64,000 bases of DNA from Acidilobaceae archaeon (GCA_027014125.1 JALWEI010000020.1:1-64000); one strand, 5' to 3'; counted from the first letter of the stretch, positions 50,977 to 60,261 are shown. A program made the numbers and translations. Notes: generated from the sequence alone by a model not told the origin.

Positions 50977-52757
50977 AATATTATTCCTTTGTATGCCTCC
51001 TTGTAGATCGGGTGGTTCTTCATGAGCTTTATGTATTTTGCCCTGTTATACTTTTCTCCTGGGTTGAATGCCTTAGTCTCCAGGTCCTTCATGTATAGCT
51101 CTAGTGGCTGCTTGAACTTCTCCTGTACGTAGTCCCTGTATATGCTCTCCATGACGTTGAAGGTGCAGAATGGTATCACTCTGCCGTCGGGTGATAGGTA
51201 GTGTATGTTACACCTCCTTACCCTGGTCACGTCGTAGTTGTATAGGTCCATGAAGTGCATCATGCCTAGGAACATCATATGGTAGTGTAGTTCTCCCAGG
51301 GCGTCGTAGTTCCTCTTTAGGAATACCTTTACTAGGAGCTTGTCGAAGCTTAACCCTTTGGGCATCTTCTTCACGTCGACGAACTTCCTCAGGTCTACCA
51401 TTGCTCTTAGCATGGCCAGCTTCTTGCTGCCACCGCTCAGTAGGTCTATCCTCCTCTCATCCAGCCACTCCATGAACGCCATGACGTCGAAGAACTCTGT
51501 TAGTGGTATGAACTTCTTGGGTAGGCCCTGCTCGTCTCTCTCGAAGAATATGTATGTCCCCGCGCCGCACATCGGGTGGTTGCTCATACAGAACTGCGGC
51601 ACTGTGACGACTGACTCTATGAATTTTGCGAACTTGGCTGCCGCTGGTATGGGGTACCACGCCTCAGGTGGTATCTGATTGTCCGTCTGCTCCGCTATCC
51701 TGTGTATTGCATCTGCTATGGTTATCCTCATCCTCTCCCTCTCATGCTTCTTCATCTGCCCGCTTAGGCTTACGGGCTGGAAGTTGACTGCCCTGACTAT
51801 GTCTACATGCTTCACTCCGAACCTGATTATGTCCCCCAGCTCGTGGTCATTGATCGTTTTGATTACCGTGGGCACTAGGACTACGCTGGTCATCCCGGCT
51901 TTCCTGAAGACCTCGAATGTGAAGGGTACCTCGTAGTGGTTCTTCCAGTTTACCTTGGGCGTGACTCCGTCGAAGCTCATATAGACGGTGTTTACTCCAG
52001 CCTGTCTCAGGCTCCTGGTGTACTCCACGGCATAGTCTGGGTCGTTGAAGTATAGCTCAGCGAATTTTATCCCGTTAGTGTTGAGCTGGACGTGCCTTAC
52101 ACCCTCCTCCTTCAGCATCTTTATGACTTCTACCAGGTCCTCCCTGACTGTTGGCTCTCCTCCTGTTATCTGGACTACCATTGTGAAGCCCTGCTTCTTT
52201 AGCTGGCGTACCTGGAACCTCAGGTTCTCTAGGTCTGGCTCGTAGACGTAACCTGCCTTCTCGGCGTAGAAGAAGCAGTAGAAGCATGCTATGTTGCACC
52301 TGTTGGTTACCACTAGGTTCGCTAGTGCGGTATGGTTCTCGTGCATGCTACATAGCCCGCAGTTGTATGGGCATGGGGCTGAGAGCGTCAGGTAGGCCTT
52401 CACCAATCCAGGACCCTTTCCGGTTTCCTCGAACTTCATCATGTGCCTGTATAGCTTCGCGTCTCCATAGTATAACTCCTCTATCTCCCCGTGCTCTGGG
52501 CACACCTTCCTTATGTAGATCTTCCCGTCCCTCTCTAGGATCCTTGCGGGCAGTAGCCTCATACAGTATGGGCATAGGCTGCTGGTTACCCTGACATGGC
52601 GCTCTCCCTCTCTAAGCTTTGGCATCGGGCCTCCTATCGGGATTCTTTTGCCCGCGATTTCTACGTATACCTCTCCATTCTCGCGTATGAGTTTTGCCGG
52701 CGATGGCAGTGTCTGTGTCTTCTCTATCCTTAGCGCCTTCTTCTCTACTACTGCCAC
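50973..52757 (-). CDS. tes: Radical SAM enzyme, probable tetraether lipid synthase (Tes)
   Basis: 594 residues. The radical SAM motif is CNIACFYCF, followed by QITGGEPTVREDL. Extra cysteine sets surround it: LCPYCMRLL with KVCPEHGEIEEL at the N-terminus, APCPYNCGLCSMHENH before the SAM motif, FCMSNHPMCGAG, and RRCNIHYLSPDGRVIPFC near the end. This multi-cluster layout matches the MJ0619/Tes family, which couples biphytanyl chains of two diether lipids to form tetraethers. Membrane-associated action is likely. Assignment is by motif layout; related radical SAM proteins without this role exist. An AT-rich regulatory region lies upstream. Confidence 0.75.
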   Translation of the reverse strand: MAVVEKKALRIEKTQTLPSPAKLIRENGEVYVEIAGKRIPIGGPMPKLREGERHVRVTSSLCPYCMRLLPARILERDGKIYIRKVCPEHGEIEELYYGDAKLYRHMMKFEETGKGPGLVKAYLTLSAPCPYNCGLCSMHENHTALANLVVTNRCNIACFYCFFYAEKAGYVYEPDLENLRFQVRQLKKQGFTMVVQITGGEPTVREDLVEVIKMLKEEGVRHVQLNTNGIKFAELYFNDPDYAVEYTRSLRQAGVNTVYMSFDGVTPKVNWKNHYEVPFTFEVFRKAGMTSVVLVPTVIKTINDHELGDIIRFGVKHVDIVRAVNFQPVSLSGQMKKHERERMRITIADAIHRIAEQTDNQIPPEAWYPIPAAAKFAKFIESVVTVPQFCMSNHPMCGAGTYIFFERDEQGLPKKFIPLTEFFDVMAFMEWLDERRIDLLSGGSKKLAMLRAMVDLRKFVDVKKMPKGLSFDKLLVKVFLKRNYDALGELHYHMMFLGMMHFMDLYNYDVTRVRRCNIHYLSPDGRVIPFCTFNVMESIYRDYVQEKFKQPLELYMKDLETKAFNPGEKYNRAKYIKLMKNHPIYKEAYKGIIF

Positions 52758-52812
52758 TGCGCTACACCTCTGTTAGGACTCTCCTCTGTTTCACAAAATA
52801 AAATATCGGCCA

Positions 52813-52843
52813 GGATATATAAGGGTTTCCCTTTTTGAAAGGG
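52813..52843 (-). promoter_or_regulatory. A-box and adjacent palindrome upstream of tes
   Basis: On the minus strand CTTATATATCC (about 52813-52823) is a good TATA element, placing the tes transcript start near 52790. A perfect palindrome, CCCTTT (52829-52834) and AAAGGG (52838-52843) separated by three bases, lies directly upstream of it. That is where an activator or BRE-competing repressor would bind. The function is inferred. Confidence 0.45.
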
Positions 52844-52872
52844 CAAGAACCATATAATACACACTGATCTCA

Positions 52873-52897
52873 ACACTAAAATATATACACTAAAATA
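52873..52897 (+). repeat. Tandem 11-base direct repeats between tes and thioredoxin genes
   Basis: ACACTAAAATA occurs at 52873-52883 and again at 52887-52897, fourteen bases apart centre to centre. They lie between the tes promoter and the TTTAAA box of the thioredoxin gene (about 52938-52943). They may be paired operator sites, or chance in AT-rich spacer. Confidence 0.4.
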
Positions 52898-52982
52898 ACG
52901 CTTTAACAATGTAGACACCCTACCCGGCCACGGAGCCTTTAAAGCCCCCCAGCCCCTCAGCCTAGTGCTGGTGAAGAGTATA

Positions 52983-53399
52983 ATGACAACAAGTGAGATA
53001 GCAACAGAGCTGGCGAAAGCCCTAAGGGCAAGGGCATCGATGATAGAGAGGATGGCGAAGGACCCCGTTGTGGAGGTCAACACGGGTAACCTAGACGAGG
53101 TCCTATCCAGCCACGACCTGGTGTTCCTCTATTTCACTGCCGAGTGGTGTGGACCCTGTATAACCTTCCTATCAACGATAAAGGAGGTAGCCGCGGCCCT
53201 GGAGGACCCCAGGATCCTGTGGGGCAAGGTGGACGTGGATAAGAGCTTCACCATAGCAGACAGGTACGGAGTAAACCACATACCATCCATGCTTGTACTA
53301 TACAAGGGCAAGGTCATCGACTCCATAGTTGGCACCATGTCCAAGGAGAAGCTAGAGAAGAAGGTCAAGAGCTACATAGACACTTACCTCAAAAAGTAA
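52983..53399 (+). CDS. Thioredoxin-like protein
   Basis: About 138 residues. A helical N-terminal extension of about 40 residues precedes the thioredoxin fold. FLYFTAEWCGPCITFLSTI carries the active-site WCGPC, and cis-Pro is in VNHIPSMLVLYKGK. It would reduce protein disulfides in the cytoplasm, since no signal peptide is seen. ATG at 52983 has GGTGA about ten bases upstream; GTG 52965 and 52971 are alternatives. CTTTAAAG at 52937-52944 is the probable A-box. Confidence 0.88.
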   Translation: MTTSEIATELAKALRARASMIERMAKDPVVEVNTGNLDEVLSSHDLVFLYFTAEWCGPCITFLSTIKEVAAALEDPRILWGKVDVDKSFTIADRYGVNHIPSMLVLYKGKVIDSIVGTMSKEKLEKKVKSYIDTYLKK

Positions 53400-53453
53400 T
53401 CCACAGACGACCCTGACTAGCGCTAAGCCCTGGACCGGTAGGGGGCAGGCCTA

Positions 53454-54671
53454 TTGTCACGGGTACTCCATATACTCCTCGAAACGGCTACAACGGGAAA
53501 GAGAAGTCTAGCACTAGACCTGGCAATAATAGCACTCGCCCTAGGATCCTTCAAAGCCCTGTCCCACCACGTGCATGGCGAGGAGCTAGAAGTCCTTACC
53601 CTGGGCCTAGCCGCCCTCCTCATCCTAATCTCAGGCCACATAGCATCAATACTACTACTACCCGTAGCCATCATAGAGATAATCCTTGGCATGGCCGCTG
53701 CTGGCTTCGGAGCCGAGCCTAGCGAGGGCCTCACACTACTCTCAAACATAGGCGCAAACCTGCTCCTCTTCATGGCCGGGGCCGAGATCGACGTTAGGCT
53801 CCTCAGGAGGAGGGCCCTCCACGCCTTCATGCTTGGCTTCCTAGGCTTCATGTCACCCGGCCTACTTGCTCTAGGCCTATCGAAGGCCTACGGCCTCACC
53901 GGGGCTCCAGTCCTTATAATGCTAGCCGGTTTCTCAGCGACCAGCGTCGCCCTCACCTATAGTATCCTGAAGAATAGCGGCTTGACCGCTAGCAGGCACG
54001 GGCAGCTGGCCCTCACCGCCGCTATGGTCGCCGATATTATAGGTATGATAGCCCTTAGCCTGGCAACGGCCTCGATAGACCCTACGATAGGACTCTACGT
54101 GCTGATCCTTCTATCAGCCCTTCTCCTGGGCCCCCTGCTGCCTAGGGTTAGTGGGGCTCCCTTTGAGCTGGAGGTCAGGCTAATCACTATGACTATAATT
54201 ATACTTGGGGTTCTGAGCGAGATACTGGGGATGCACTCCGTCCTAACTAGCTTCATACTTGGAGTTGTAGCCTCTGAGACTGTTAGAGGTAGCAAGGCTT
54301 TCCAGGAGAAGCTTGAGAGCCTTGCTACAGGGTTCTTCACACCCTTCTTCTTCATCGTATCTGGCATGAGCGTCGACCCTAGGATGCTCATAGATAACAT
54401 CGTGGTCGTCCTGGGCCTAGGCCTGGTCGTGGCGGCGCTGAAGATGGTCCCAGCCTACCTCTACTTTACCAGGGTTTCGGGGGCCCGTAGCAGGGTAGCG
54501 GTTATACTCTCCTCTAGCCAGGTCCCGCTCCTTACGGTTACAATAATAGCTGGGAATGTTGGGCTTAACCTTGGCTTGATCGGGGAGGATCTGTATATAG
54601 TGTTGATGGGGACCGTGGTGGTGACTAGCCTACTTGCCTCCGTGGTGTCATCCAGGTTCGCTAGGAGGTAG
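53454..54671 (+). CDS. CPA2-family cation/proton antiporter
   Basis: 405 residues with about twelve helices and no C-terminal regulatory domain. Family segments are LLIFMAGAEIDVRLLRR-like NLLLFMAGAEIDVRLL, LTAAMVADIIGMIALSLA with the conserved Asp for ion transport, and LGVVASETVRGSKAFQEKLESLATGFFTPFFFIVSGMSVD. It exchanges Na+ or K+ for protons. TTG at 53454 follows GGGGGCAGG. Its end overlaps pncB by 24 bases (convergent). Confidence 0.88.
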   Translation: MSRVLHILLETATTGKRSLALDLAIIALALGSFKALSHHVHGEELEVLTLGLAALLILISGHIASILLLPVAIIEIILGMAAAGFGAEPSEGLTLLSNIGANLLLFMAGAEIDVRLLRRRALHAFMLGFLGFMSPGLLALGLSKAYGLTGAPVLIMLAGFSATSVALTYSILKNSGLTASRHGQLALTAAMVADIIGMIALSLATASIDPTIGLYVLILLSALLLGPLLPRVSGAPFELEVRLITMTIIILGVLSEILGMHSVLTSFILGVVASETVRGSKAFQEKLESLATGFFTPFFFIVSGMSVDPRMLIDNIVVVLGLGLVVAALKMVPAYLYFTRVSGARSRVAVILSSSQVPLLTVTIIAGNVGLNLGLIGEDLYIVLMGTVVVTSLLASVVSSRFARR

Positions 54672-55829
54672 TGCTTTGAGCTGGCTGATGACGTAGCTTC
54701 TGATCTCTTCTATGCCTGGCAGACTGCTGACTAGCCTCCCCGACTCCATGTATACCCTTGTTATCGGCTTGCAGCCGCTTGGCGGGTTTGATAGGAGTGC
54801 TGCGGTTCTAGTTCCATTGCATTCGTATAGTCCCCGGGCTCCGGGTAGCTTGCCCCTCTTTGAGAGTGGTATCCACTCTCCATCCCTGTTTACCTCTACT
54901 ATGTCCATGCTTATGTCTATGTTTGGCGGCCACGCTATGCTAGTACCAACCCCAAACCCGTCTACCACGTCTTTTAGCTGGTGTATCTGCTCCTCGTCGA
55001 TCCCCCCGCTCACGTATATTTTGACGTGCTTGTAGCCGTGTATGTCGAGTGCCCACCTGACCTCCTCCACTATATCCCTCATTCTCCCCCTCCTGCTCCC
55101 CGGGGTATCTAGCCTGACCCCGTGAAGGATCTCGCCTAGCTCCTTTGCGGCCATAAGTGCCTCCTCTCTCTCGTCTAAGAACGTGTCTACTAGGGCTATA
55201 ACCGGGGCTTCCCCTGCGTAAAGCTCCGCGTATAGCCTCCAGGCCTTTCTCTGGTCTCCCACTGCTATTATCAGTGCGTGTGGCATTGTGCCTCTGGGCT
55301 TGAGTCCCAGGTACTCTTCCGATAGTGCACCTGAGACGCCGTCTACTCCCCCTATGTAGGCAGCCCTATCGGCAGCTGGCTGTAGCGCTGGGTGTGCGGC
55401 TCTGAGCCCGAAGAAGAGGACTGTTTTCTCTCCTGCGGCTAGCCTTATCCTGGCTGCTTTGGTTGCTACGCTTGTTGAGTACCTTAGTATGCCGAGGATC
55501 GCGGTCTCGTATGTTATGAAGTCGTATAGCCTTCCCTCTATTACCATTAGGGGGTCCTTCCTCCTGAATAGGGTACCCTCAGGTATGGAGAAGACCTTTA
55601 CGTCTATGCCTTCTAGTAGGCTTAGCACCTCTTCTAGGCCAGCGTAGACGCCCCACTGGTATCCTTTCGGCATGCTGTACGCGTGTATCTCTGCTCTGAC
55701 TAGTAGGTCCTTGAGCCCGGCTTTCTCCAGGATCTTCCTGGTCCTTAGGAAGTATATGTCGGTGGCTCTCCCGGATAGTATGTCGTCTGCTGTGGCCATG
55801 TATAGCTTGGGCTTGTCCAAGCCGCTCAC
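54648..55829 (-). CDS. pncB: Nicotinate phosphoribosyltransferase
   Basis: 393 residues. It joins nicotinate to PRPP in NAD salvage. Matching pieces: DIYFLRTRKILEKAG, PLMVIEGRLYDFITYETAILGILRYST, FGLRAAHPALQPAADRAAYIGGVDGVS, VDTFLDEREEALMAAKEL, and IYVSGGIDEEQIHQLKDVVDGFGVGTSIA, the phosphate-binding part. The GTG at 55829 gives MSGLDKPKLYMATADDIL; the frame begins about 100 bases from the divergent THUMP gene. Confidence 0.9.
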   Translation of the reverse strand: MSGLDKPKLYMATADDILSGRATDIYFLRTRKILEKAGLKDLLVRAEIHAYSMPKGYQWGVYAGLEEVLSLLEGIDVKVFSIPEGTLFRRKDPLMVIEGRLYDFITYETAILGILRYSTSVATKAARIRLAAGEKTVLFFGLRAAHPALQPAADRAAYIGGVDGVSGALSEEYLGLKPRGTMPHALIIAVGDQRKAWRLYAELYAGEAPVIALVDTFLDEREEALMAAKELGEILHGVRLDTPGSRRGRMRDIVEEVRWALDIHGYKHVKIYVSGGIDEEQIHQLKDVVDGFGVGTSIAWPPNIDISMDIVEVNRDGEWIPLSKRGKLPGARGLYECNGTRTAALLSNPPSGCKPITRVYMESGRLVSSLPGIEEIRSYVISQLKALPPSEPG

Positions 55830-55929
55830 CGTCTCCGGCCTGTGGCTGGTAGCCTATATAACGTTCCGGTACCCGGCGAGATTATATTACCCTAAGGCTA
55901 GCCAATTGTCTCGACTGGGAGGATGCTGG

Positions 55930-56451
55930 TTGGCCAGATGGTTTAACTTGATAGTGACCCACCTTCCAGGGGCTCCTGCTAAGCGGGAGGCTATAATGGA
56001 GCTCCATAGGCTGCTCAGCGATGAGGTGGATATTGTAGCTACCGCTCCCAATATAATCTTCGCTAGGGTTAGGGACCCCGATGAGGCCGTCTCGAGGATC
56101 CGGGGCGGCCTCGGCGAGGATAGCGTGATCCTAAGGGTTATACCGGTTTACCGGGTTGTAGATCCCAATATCGAGGCGGTCAAAAAGGCTGTCGACGATC
56201 TTCTACTCCAGGCAGGCCCTGGTAGCTTTGCTGTGAAGGTCGACGGGTACCTTAGGGATGTAGATGGGTCTCTTATGCATAGGAGGGATGCCGCGATTAA
56301 GATAGCGGAGGGTGTTGAAAGGCCTGTTAACCTTAGTAGCCCTGATGTTATAGTGTATGTGAAGGTTGTCAGGATCCGTGGTAGGTACTCTGCCGCCGTG
56401 TTCGTCGGGCCCCCCTCCATGATCTTGTCAACGGCCAAGCTAAGGGGATGA
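55930..56451 (+). CDS. THUMP-domain protein (Tan1-like)
   Basis: About 173 residues. The N-terminal alpha/beta part begins MARWFNLIVTHLPGAPAKREAIMEL. The THUMP domain follows: GPGSFAVKVDGYLRDVDGSLMHRRDAAIKIAEGVERPVNLSSPDVIVYVKVV, ending VFVGPPSMILS. THUMP domains bind tRNA. Stand-alone forms like Tan1 assist tRNA cytidine acetylation; this role is inferred. TTG at 55930 has GGAGG upstream and an A-box-like ATTATATTA at about 55883-55891. Three bases separate its stop from the next gene. Confidence 0.8.
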   Translation: MARWFNLIVTHLPGAPAKREAIMELHRLLSDEVDIVATAPNIIFARVRDPDEAVSRIRGGLGEDSVILRVIPVYRVVDPNIEAVKKAVDDLLLQAGPGSFAVKVDGYLRDVDGSLMHRRDAAIKIAEGVERPVNLSSPDVIVYVKVVRIRGRYSAAVFVGPPSMILSTAKLRG

Positions 56452-56454
56452 GGG

Positions 56455-57915
56455 GTGCCTCGCCTCTTCGGCACGGCCGGGATCAGGGGCAGATACCTGG
56501 ATACTGTGACTCCAGAACTCGCGTATAGGGTTGGCCTGGCTGTTGCGTCATATGTCGGCGGCCAGGGTTCAGCCGTTATAGGCCACGATGTCAGAACCAC
56601 AAGCCCCCTGCTGGCCCAGATGGCCGCCGCCGGGCTCATGGCTGGCGGCGTGGATGCACTCTACGTCGGCCTTGCACCGACTCCAGTGGTGGCTTACAGC
56701 GTGCCGCGGAGCAGAAGTAAGGCTGGTATAGTGATCACGGCGAGCCACAACCCACCCCCCGATAATGGTATCAAGGTTTTCAGCGGCGACGGGATGGAGT
56801 ACACCGTCTCAATGGAGGAGAACCTCGAGTCCCTGATCCTCAATGGGGACAGCGTGAAGCTCCATGCAGAATGGGATGAAGTCGGCTCTCTTATACAAGC
56901 TGAAGAGTACCTAGACGACTACATAAGGCACCTCACCACAGTCATGGAGCCAAGGCGCCGTGGGGATTGGATGAAGATAGCTGTCGACTGCGCTAACGGG
57001 GCTGCCAGCAACGTCACCCCCAAGGTCCTCAAGCACATGGGCGTGGGGAGGATTGTCAGCTTCAACTGCCACCCTGACGGCATGTTCCCCGGGAGGCCTC
57101 CCGAGCCTAGGCCGGACGTGCTGAAGAGCTTCATAAGCAGTATGGAGAACCTGAACCTGCATGCACTCCTGGCTCATGATGGCGATGCCGATAGGCTGGC
57201 GCTAGCTATACCCCGGTTCGGCTTTGTGAAGCAGGACCTCTTGATAGCGCTGTTTGCGATGCATAAGCTGAGGGATAAGAAGGGTGTTATCATAGTATCG
57301 GTGGATGTAGGTATAGAGGTTGAGGAAGTCGTCGAGGCTATGGGTGGTAAGCTGGTCAGGGCTAAGCTGGGCAAGTTGCATGAGAAGCTTAAGGAGGTTC
57401 CCGCTGCCCTGCTTGCCGCCGAGCCCTGGAAGCTAATAGACCCCTCGTGGGGTCCCTGGGTTGATGGTATATACCAGGCTGCTCTTATAGCTAAGATCGC
57501 TATAGAAGAGAGGGCTACTCCTCTGGACCTCCTGATGAGGCTCCCCTTCTACCCCTCAGCTAGGGTCTCTGTCAAGCTGGCTAGGAGGGAGGATAGGATC
57601 AGCCTCTACGAGGCTGTCTCAACCAGGCTACTATCTGAGGTGGCCAGGGAGGGCGCCACTGTGGATACCCTGGACGGTGTTAAGGTTACCTTTGAGGATA
57701 GGACCTGGATCCTGGTTAGGCCTAGTGGGACTGAGCCTAAGATAAGGTTCTATACCCAGGCTACGAGGAGGGATAGGCTGGAGGAGATCGTTTCCACTAT
57801 GAAGGGGCTTATACTGGATGAGGCCAGGAAGCTAGGAGTCCATGTACTCGGCGTGGAGGAGCAGGTTGATGTGGGGTTTAGTCTTCAGAGGATCTCTGCG
57901 CCCCATACTTCCTAA
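56455..57915 (+). CDS. Phosphohexomutase (phosphomannomutase/phosphoglucomutase or GlmM type)
   Basis: 486 residues of the alpha-D-phosphohexomutase family. It begins RLFGTAGIRGRYLD. The phosphoserine loop is VITASHNPPPDNGIK, the metal loop AHDGDADRLAL, the sugar loop is around AAEPWKLIDPSWGPWVDGIY (an unusual variant of GEESGH-type loops), and the phosphate-binding end is VRPSGTEPKIRFYTQA. It interconverts hexose 1- and 6-phosphates for nucleotide sugars. GTG at 56455; likely co-transcribed with the THUMP gene. The 3' end overlaps the convergent gene by 38 bases. Confidence 0.9.
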   Translation: MPRLFGTAGIRGRYLDTVTPELAYRVGLAVASYVGGQGSAVIGHDVRTTSPLLAQMAAAGLMAGGVDALYVGLAPTPVVAYSVPRSRSKAGIVITASHNPPPDNGIKVFSGDGMEYTVSMEENLESLILNGDSVKLHAEWDEVGSLIQAEEYLDDYIRHLTTVMEPRRRGDWMKIAVDCANGAASNVTPKVLKHMGVGRIVSFNCHPDGMFPGRPPEPRPDVLKSFISSMENLNLHALLAHDGDADRLALAIPRFGFVKQDLLIALFAMHKLRDKKGVIIVSVDVGIEVEEVVEAMGGKLVRAKLGKLHEKLKEVPAALLAAEPWKLIDPSWGPWVDGIYQAALIAKIAIEERATPLDLLMRLPFYPSARVSVKLARREDRISLYEAVSTRLLSEVAREGATVDTLDGVKVTFEDRTWILVRPSGTEPKIRFYTQATRRDRLEEIVSTMKGLILDEARKLGVHVLGVEEQVDVGFSLQRISAPHTS

Positions 57916-58657
57916 GCACGTCATATAGCCTCTTCGGATTCCTGCTGTATAGCCTAACCTTCATTATACTCCTCTTACCCTCCCTAACTAGCTCTACGAA
58001 CCCCCTCTTCGTGTTTACCCTAACCTGCACGTCACTTGGCAGGGGGAACCTTATTCCGCTTTTGCCTATTAGGCCCCCAAAGACTATTCCTTTATCCGTC
58101 ACTGTGTAGGATTGTGGTATGTTTATCATGGGCATTTTTCCGGCCTTCTTCATGGCCACTATCATGGCGGCCTGGTTTATTACGAACAGGCCCTCGAAGA
58201 ATACTAGGAAGGCCAGGAAGTGGGCCAACACTTCGTTGTTGCCTGTGTGGGCTAAGAAGTAGTTGTATAGAGCATCTATCTTGGGCCATAATAGGAAGAA
58301 GTATGCTATGCCGACGAACATCGAGGCGCTGGTGTACATACTGAACTTCGACTGTTCCTGTAGGTCCTCCATTAGCTTCTCGTCCTTCAGCTGTATGTCG
58401 CGTATCTTCTCCTCGGAGTATAGCTTCCTCCCCTCCAGTATCTCCTCCGGCTTGGCCTTCCCTATGCCCAGGGGGCCCTTGCCCCTCCTAGACTGTACTA
58501 TAGCGACAATTATGAACAGGATGAATATTATTACGAAGGTCTTCGTCTCCCTGCCTAGGACGGCGGCTAGTAGGCTGTAGAGTATTACGAAGGCCTGTCC
58601 CATGAGTAGCCTGCTCCTCATGTTCTCGATATACGACATCCTAGGCCCCGGGGTCAC
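57878..58657 (-). CDS. Archaeal membrane protein (DUF2208-like)
   Basis: 259 residues with about four helices: two close together at the N-terminus (about 17-55) and two in the middle (about 110-170). Between them is a charged cytoplasmic segment (KAKPEEILEGRKLYSEEKIRD). The C-terminal 70 residues form a beta-rich basic domain (GIRFPLPSDVQVRVNTKRG). It looks like the archaeal DUF2208 type; that assignment is tentative and the function is unknown. Starts at ATG 58636 (MSYIENM) or further up at 58657 are possible. Confidence 0.7.
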   Translation of the reverse strand: MTPGPRMSYIENMRSRLLMGQAFVILYSLLAAVLGRETKTFVIIFILFIIVAIVQSRRGKGPLGIGKAKPEEILEGRKLYSEEKIRDIQLKDEKLMEDLQEQSKFSMYTSASMFVGIAYFFLLWPKIDALYNYFLAHTGNNEVLAHFLAFLVFFEGLFVINQAAMIVAMKKAGKMPMINIPQSYTVTDKGIVFGGLIGKSGIRFPLPSDVQVRVNTKRGFVELVREGKRSIMKVRLYSRNPKRLYDVLRKYGAQRSSED

Positions 58658-58699
58658 TAGGCGTTGGAGCCACCATTATAATAGGTTGGCCTGCAACCG

Positions 58700-59845
58700 G
58701 TGCATCCACCTGGGATCCCAGGAGTGGATGCTGCCTTCAGGGCTGGTCTAGCACTGGTTGGCGAGGGGCTTGAGGCTAGGAGGGATACATGTATTTGGGT
58801 TAGGGATGGAATGGTAGAGTCCATTGAGTCCGGCTCTGCGTGCCCCCGCGACTACATTGGAGGCTCTCGGATGGCCGCGGTTCCTCAGCCTGCTAATGCT
58901 CATGTCCACTCGGCTGACTATCTTTACCAGGAGTATGGCGTGGATCTCGGGCTCGAGGAGCTTGTTGCCCCTCCTAATGGGCTTAAGCATAGGCTTCTGG
59001 CCTCCTCGAGCCGTGAGGCGCTTGTTGACGCGGCTAGGAGGTTCTATAGGGAGTCCTGGAAGGCCGGTGTTGGACTGGTAGTCGATTTCCGCGAGTTGGG
59101 TGGGTTAGGATGCCTCACAGCTAGGGAGGCCCTAGATGGGGTTGAAGGAGGGCTCCAGGTGCTTATCCTGGGCAGGCCTGGGCCAGGGTGGCCTCGTGGC
59201 TGTGATGGTCTTGGCATCTCGTCTCCCCTCGACTATAGCGAGTCGGAGCTTGCATCCCTTGCTAAACATAGGCCTGCTATGGCTCACGTCGCGGAGACCC
59301 GGGATTCCAGGCTTGGGGGGGACTTGGAGCTTGCGCTTCGCTATGGTTTCGATGGGGTTGTTCATGGGGTTTACCTTGATAGGGGCGATCTAGAGTATAT
59401 GAGGAGCCGTGGTGTGGGTCTTGTATTGTGTGTTAGGAGTAATATGTGGCATGGTATTGGCTTGCCTCCCCTTACCGATGTTATAGGGTCTGGAGTCACT
59501 GTTGGGCTGGGTACTGATAATGCCTCATGGATCCCCCCTGATGTGTGGGAGGAGGCTCGTGCCCTCCTCTTCCTGGCGCGCCTGCGTGGTGTTAAGAGGT
59601 CTGCTAGGTGGATCCTGGAGTCCCTTCTCGTGGGGGGCTATCGTATCGTAGGCTCTAGCCCTAAGCTGATAGTTGAGGGTGGCCCGGCTAGATTCCTCCT
59701 CTTCCATATAAGTCATGGCAACCTTGGGGGGATGGGGGACCCATATTACTGGCTCCTAAAAAGGGTTGGGATGCACTCGCTCTATGCTAGGATAGATGAT
59801 GGGAGGGTGCATAGGCTAGGCTTTGCCGAGGCCGGCGTCTATTAG
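58700..59845 (+). CDS. Amidohydrolase-superfamily protein
   Basis: 381 residues. The N-terminal metal motif is PQPANAHVHSADYL (HxH), further ligands are in MAHVAETRDS and VVHGVYLD, and the last Asp is in VGLGTDNASW. This order matches the metal-dependent amidohydrolases related to guanine/cytosine or chlorohydrolase-type deaminases. Substrate unknown. The N-terminal AFRAGLALVGEGLEARRDTCIWVRDGMVESIE is the usual composite beta domain. GTG at 58700, or GTG at 58724. The end overlaps the SCP2 gene by 30 bases. Confidence 0.85.
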   Translation: MHPPGIPGVDAAFRAGLALVGEGLEARRDTCIWVRDGMVESIESGSACPRDYIGGSRMAAVPQPANAHVHSADYLYQEYGVDLGLEELVAPPNGLKHRLLASSSREALVDAARRFYRESWKAGVGLVVDFRELGGLGCLTAREALDGVEGGLQVLILGRPGPGWPRGCDGLGISSPLDYSESELASLAKHRPAMAHVAETRDSRLGGDLELALRYGFDGVVHGVYLDRGDLEYMRSRGVGLVLCVRSNMWHGIGLPPLTDVIGSGVTVGLGTDNASWIPPDVWEEARALLFLARLRGVKRSARWILESLLVGGYRIVGSSPKLIVEGGPARFLLFHISHGNLGGMGDPYYWLLKRVGMHSLYARIDDGRVHRLGFAEAGVY

Positions 59846-60160
59846 CTTCTTTAGATTCATCGTGTCTAGCACGTTCCCCGTTATCTTGAGCTGCCTGGTC
59901 ATGAACGCCTTCATGGCGTCTAGCTCGCCGTTTAGTATCTTCTCTAGCACCTCCCGGGTTGCGGATAGCGTGGCTATCGGGCTAGGGTGCTTGCCCTCCT
60001 TGACCTCCATCTTCCCGTCCTTTATCTCGATGTAGAACTCGCCGTCTCCCTCCACTACGAACTGGTATACCTTGCTCCAGGTCTTGACCTCCGGCATCCT
60101 CTCCTTAGCCTTCTCGAAGAGGTCTAGGAGCTTGCTCTTTAGCTCCTCCACTTGCCCCAC
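59816..60160 (-). CDS. SCP2 sterol-carrier-like protein
   Basis: 114 residues of the SCP2 fold: long first helix (QVEELKSKLLDLFEKAKERM), strands WSKVYQFVVEGDGEFYIEIKDGKMEVKEG, then ATLSATREVLEKILNGELDAMKAFMTRQLKITGN. It binds a hydrophobic ligand, possibly a lipid or acyl group. Its promoter region is shared with the divergent DUF35 gene and contains an inverted repeat. Archaeal SCP2 and DUF35 proteins often accompany thiolases, but no thiolase is in this window. Confidence 0.85.
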   Translation of the reverse strand: MGQVEELKSKLLDLFEKAKERMPEVKTWSKVYQFVVEGDGEFYIEIKDGKMEVKEGKHPSPIATLSATREVLEKILNGELDAMKAFMTRQLKITGNVLDTMNLKKLIDAGLGKA

Positions 60161-60261
60161 CCTAAGCTACTTGTACCATCTACCCGGTTTATCCCTGTTA
60201 AAGTCAACACGCACATACAACACTATGTCCATGGCTATATTAAACCTGTGCACGGAGACTA

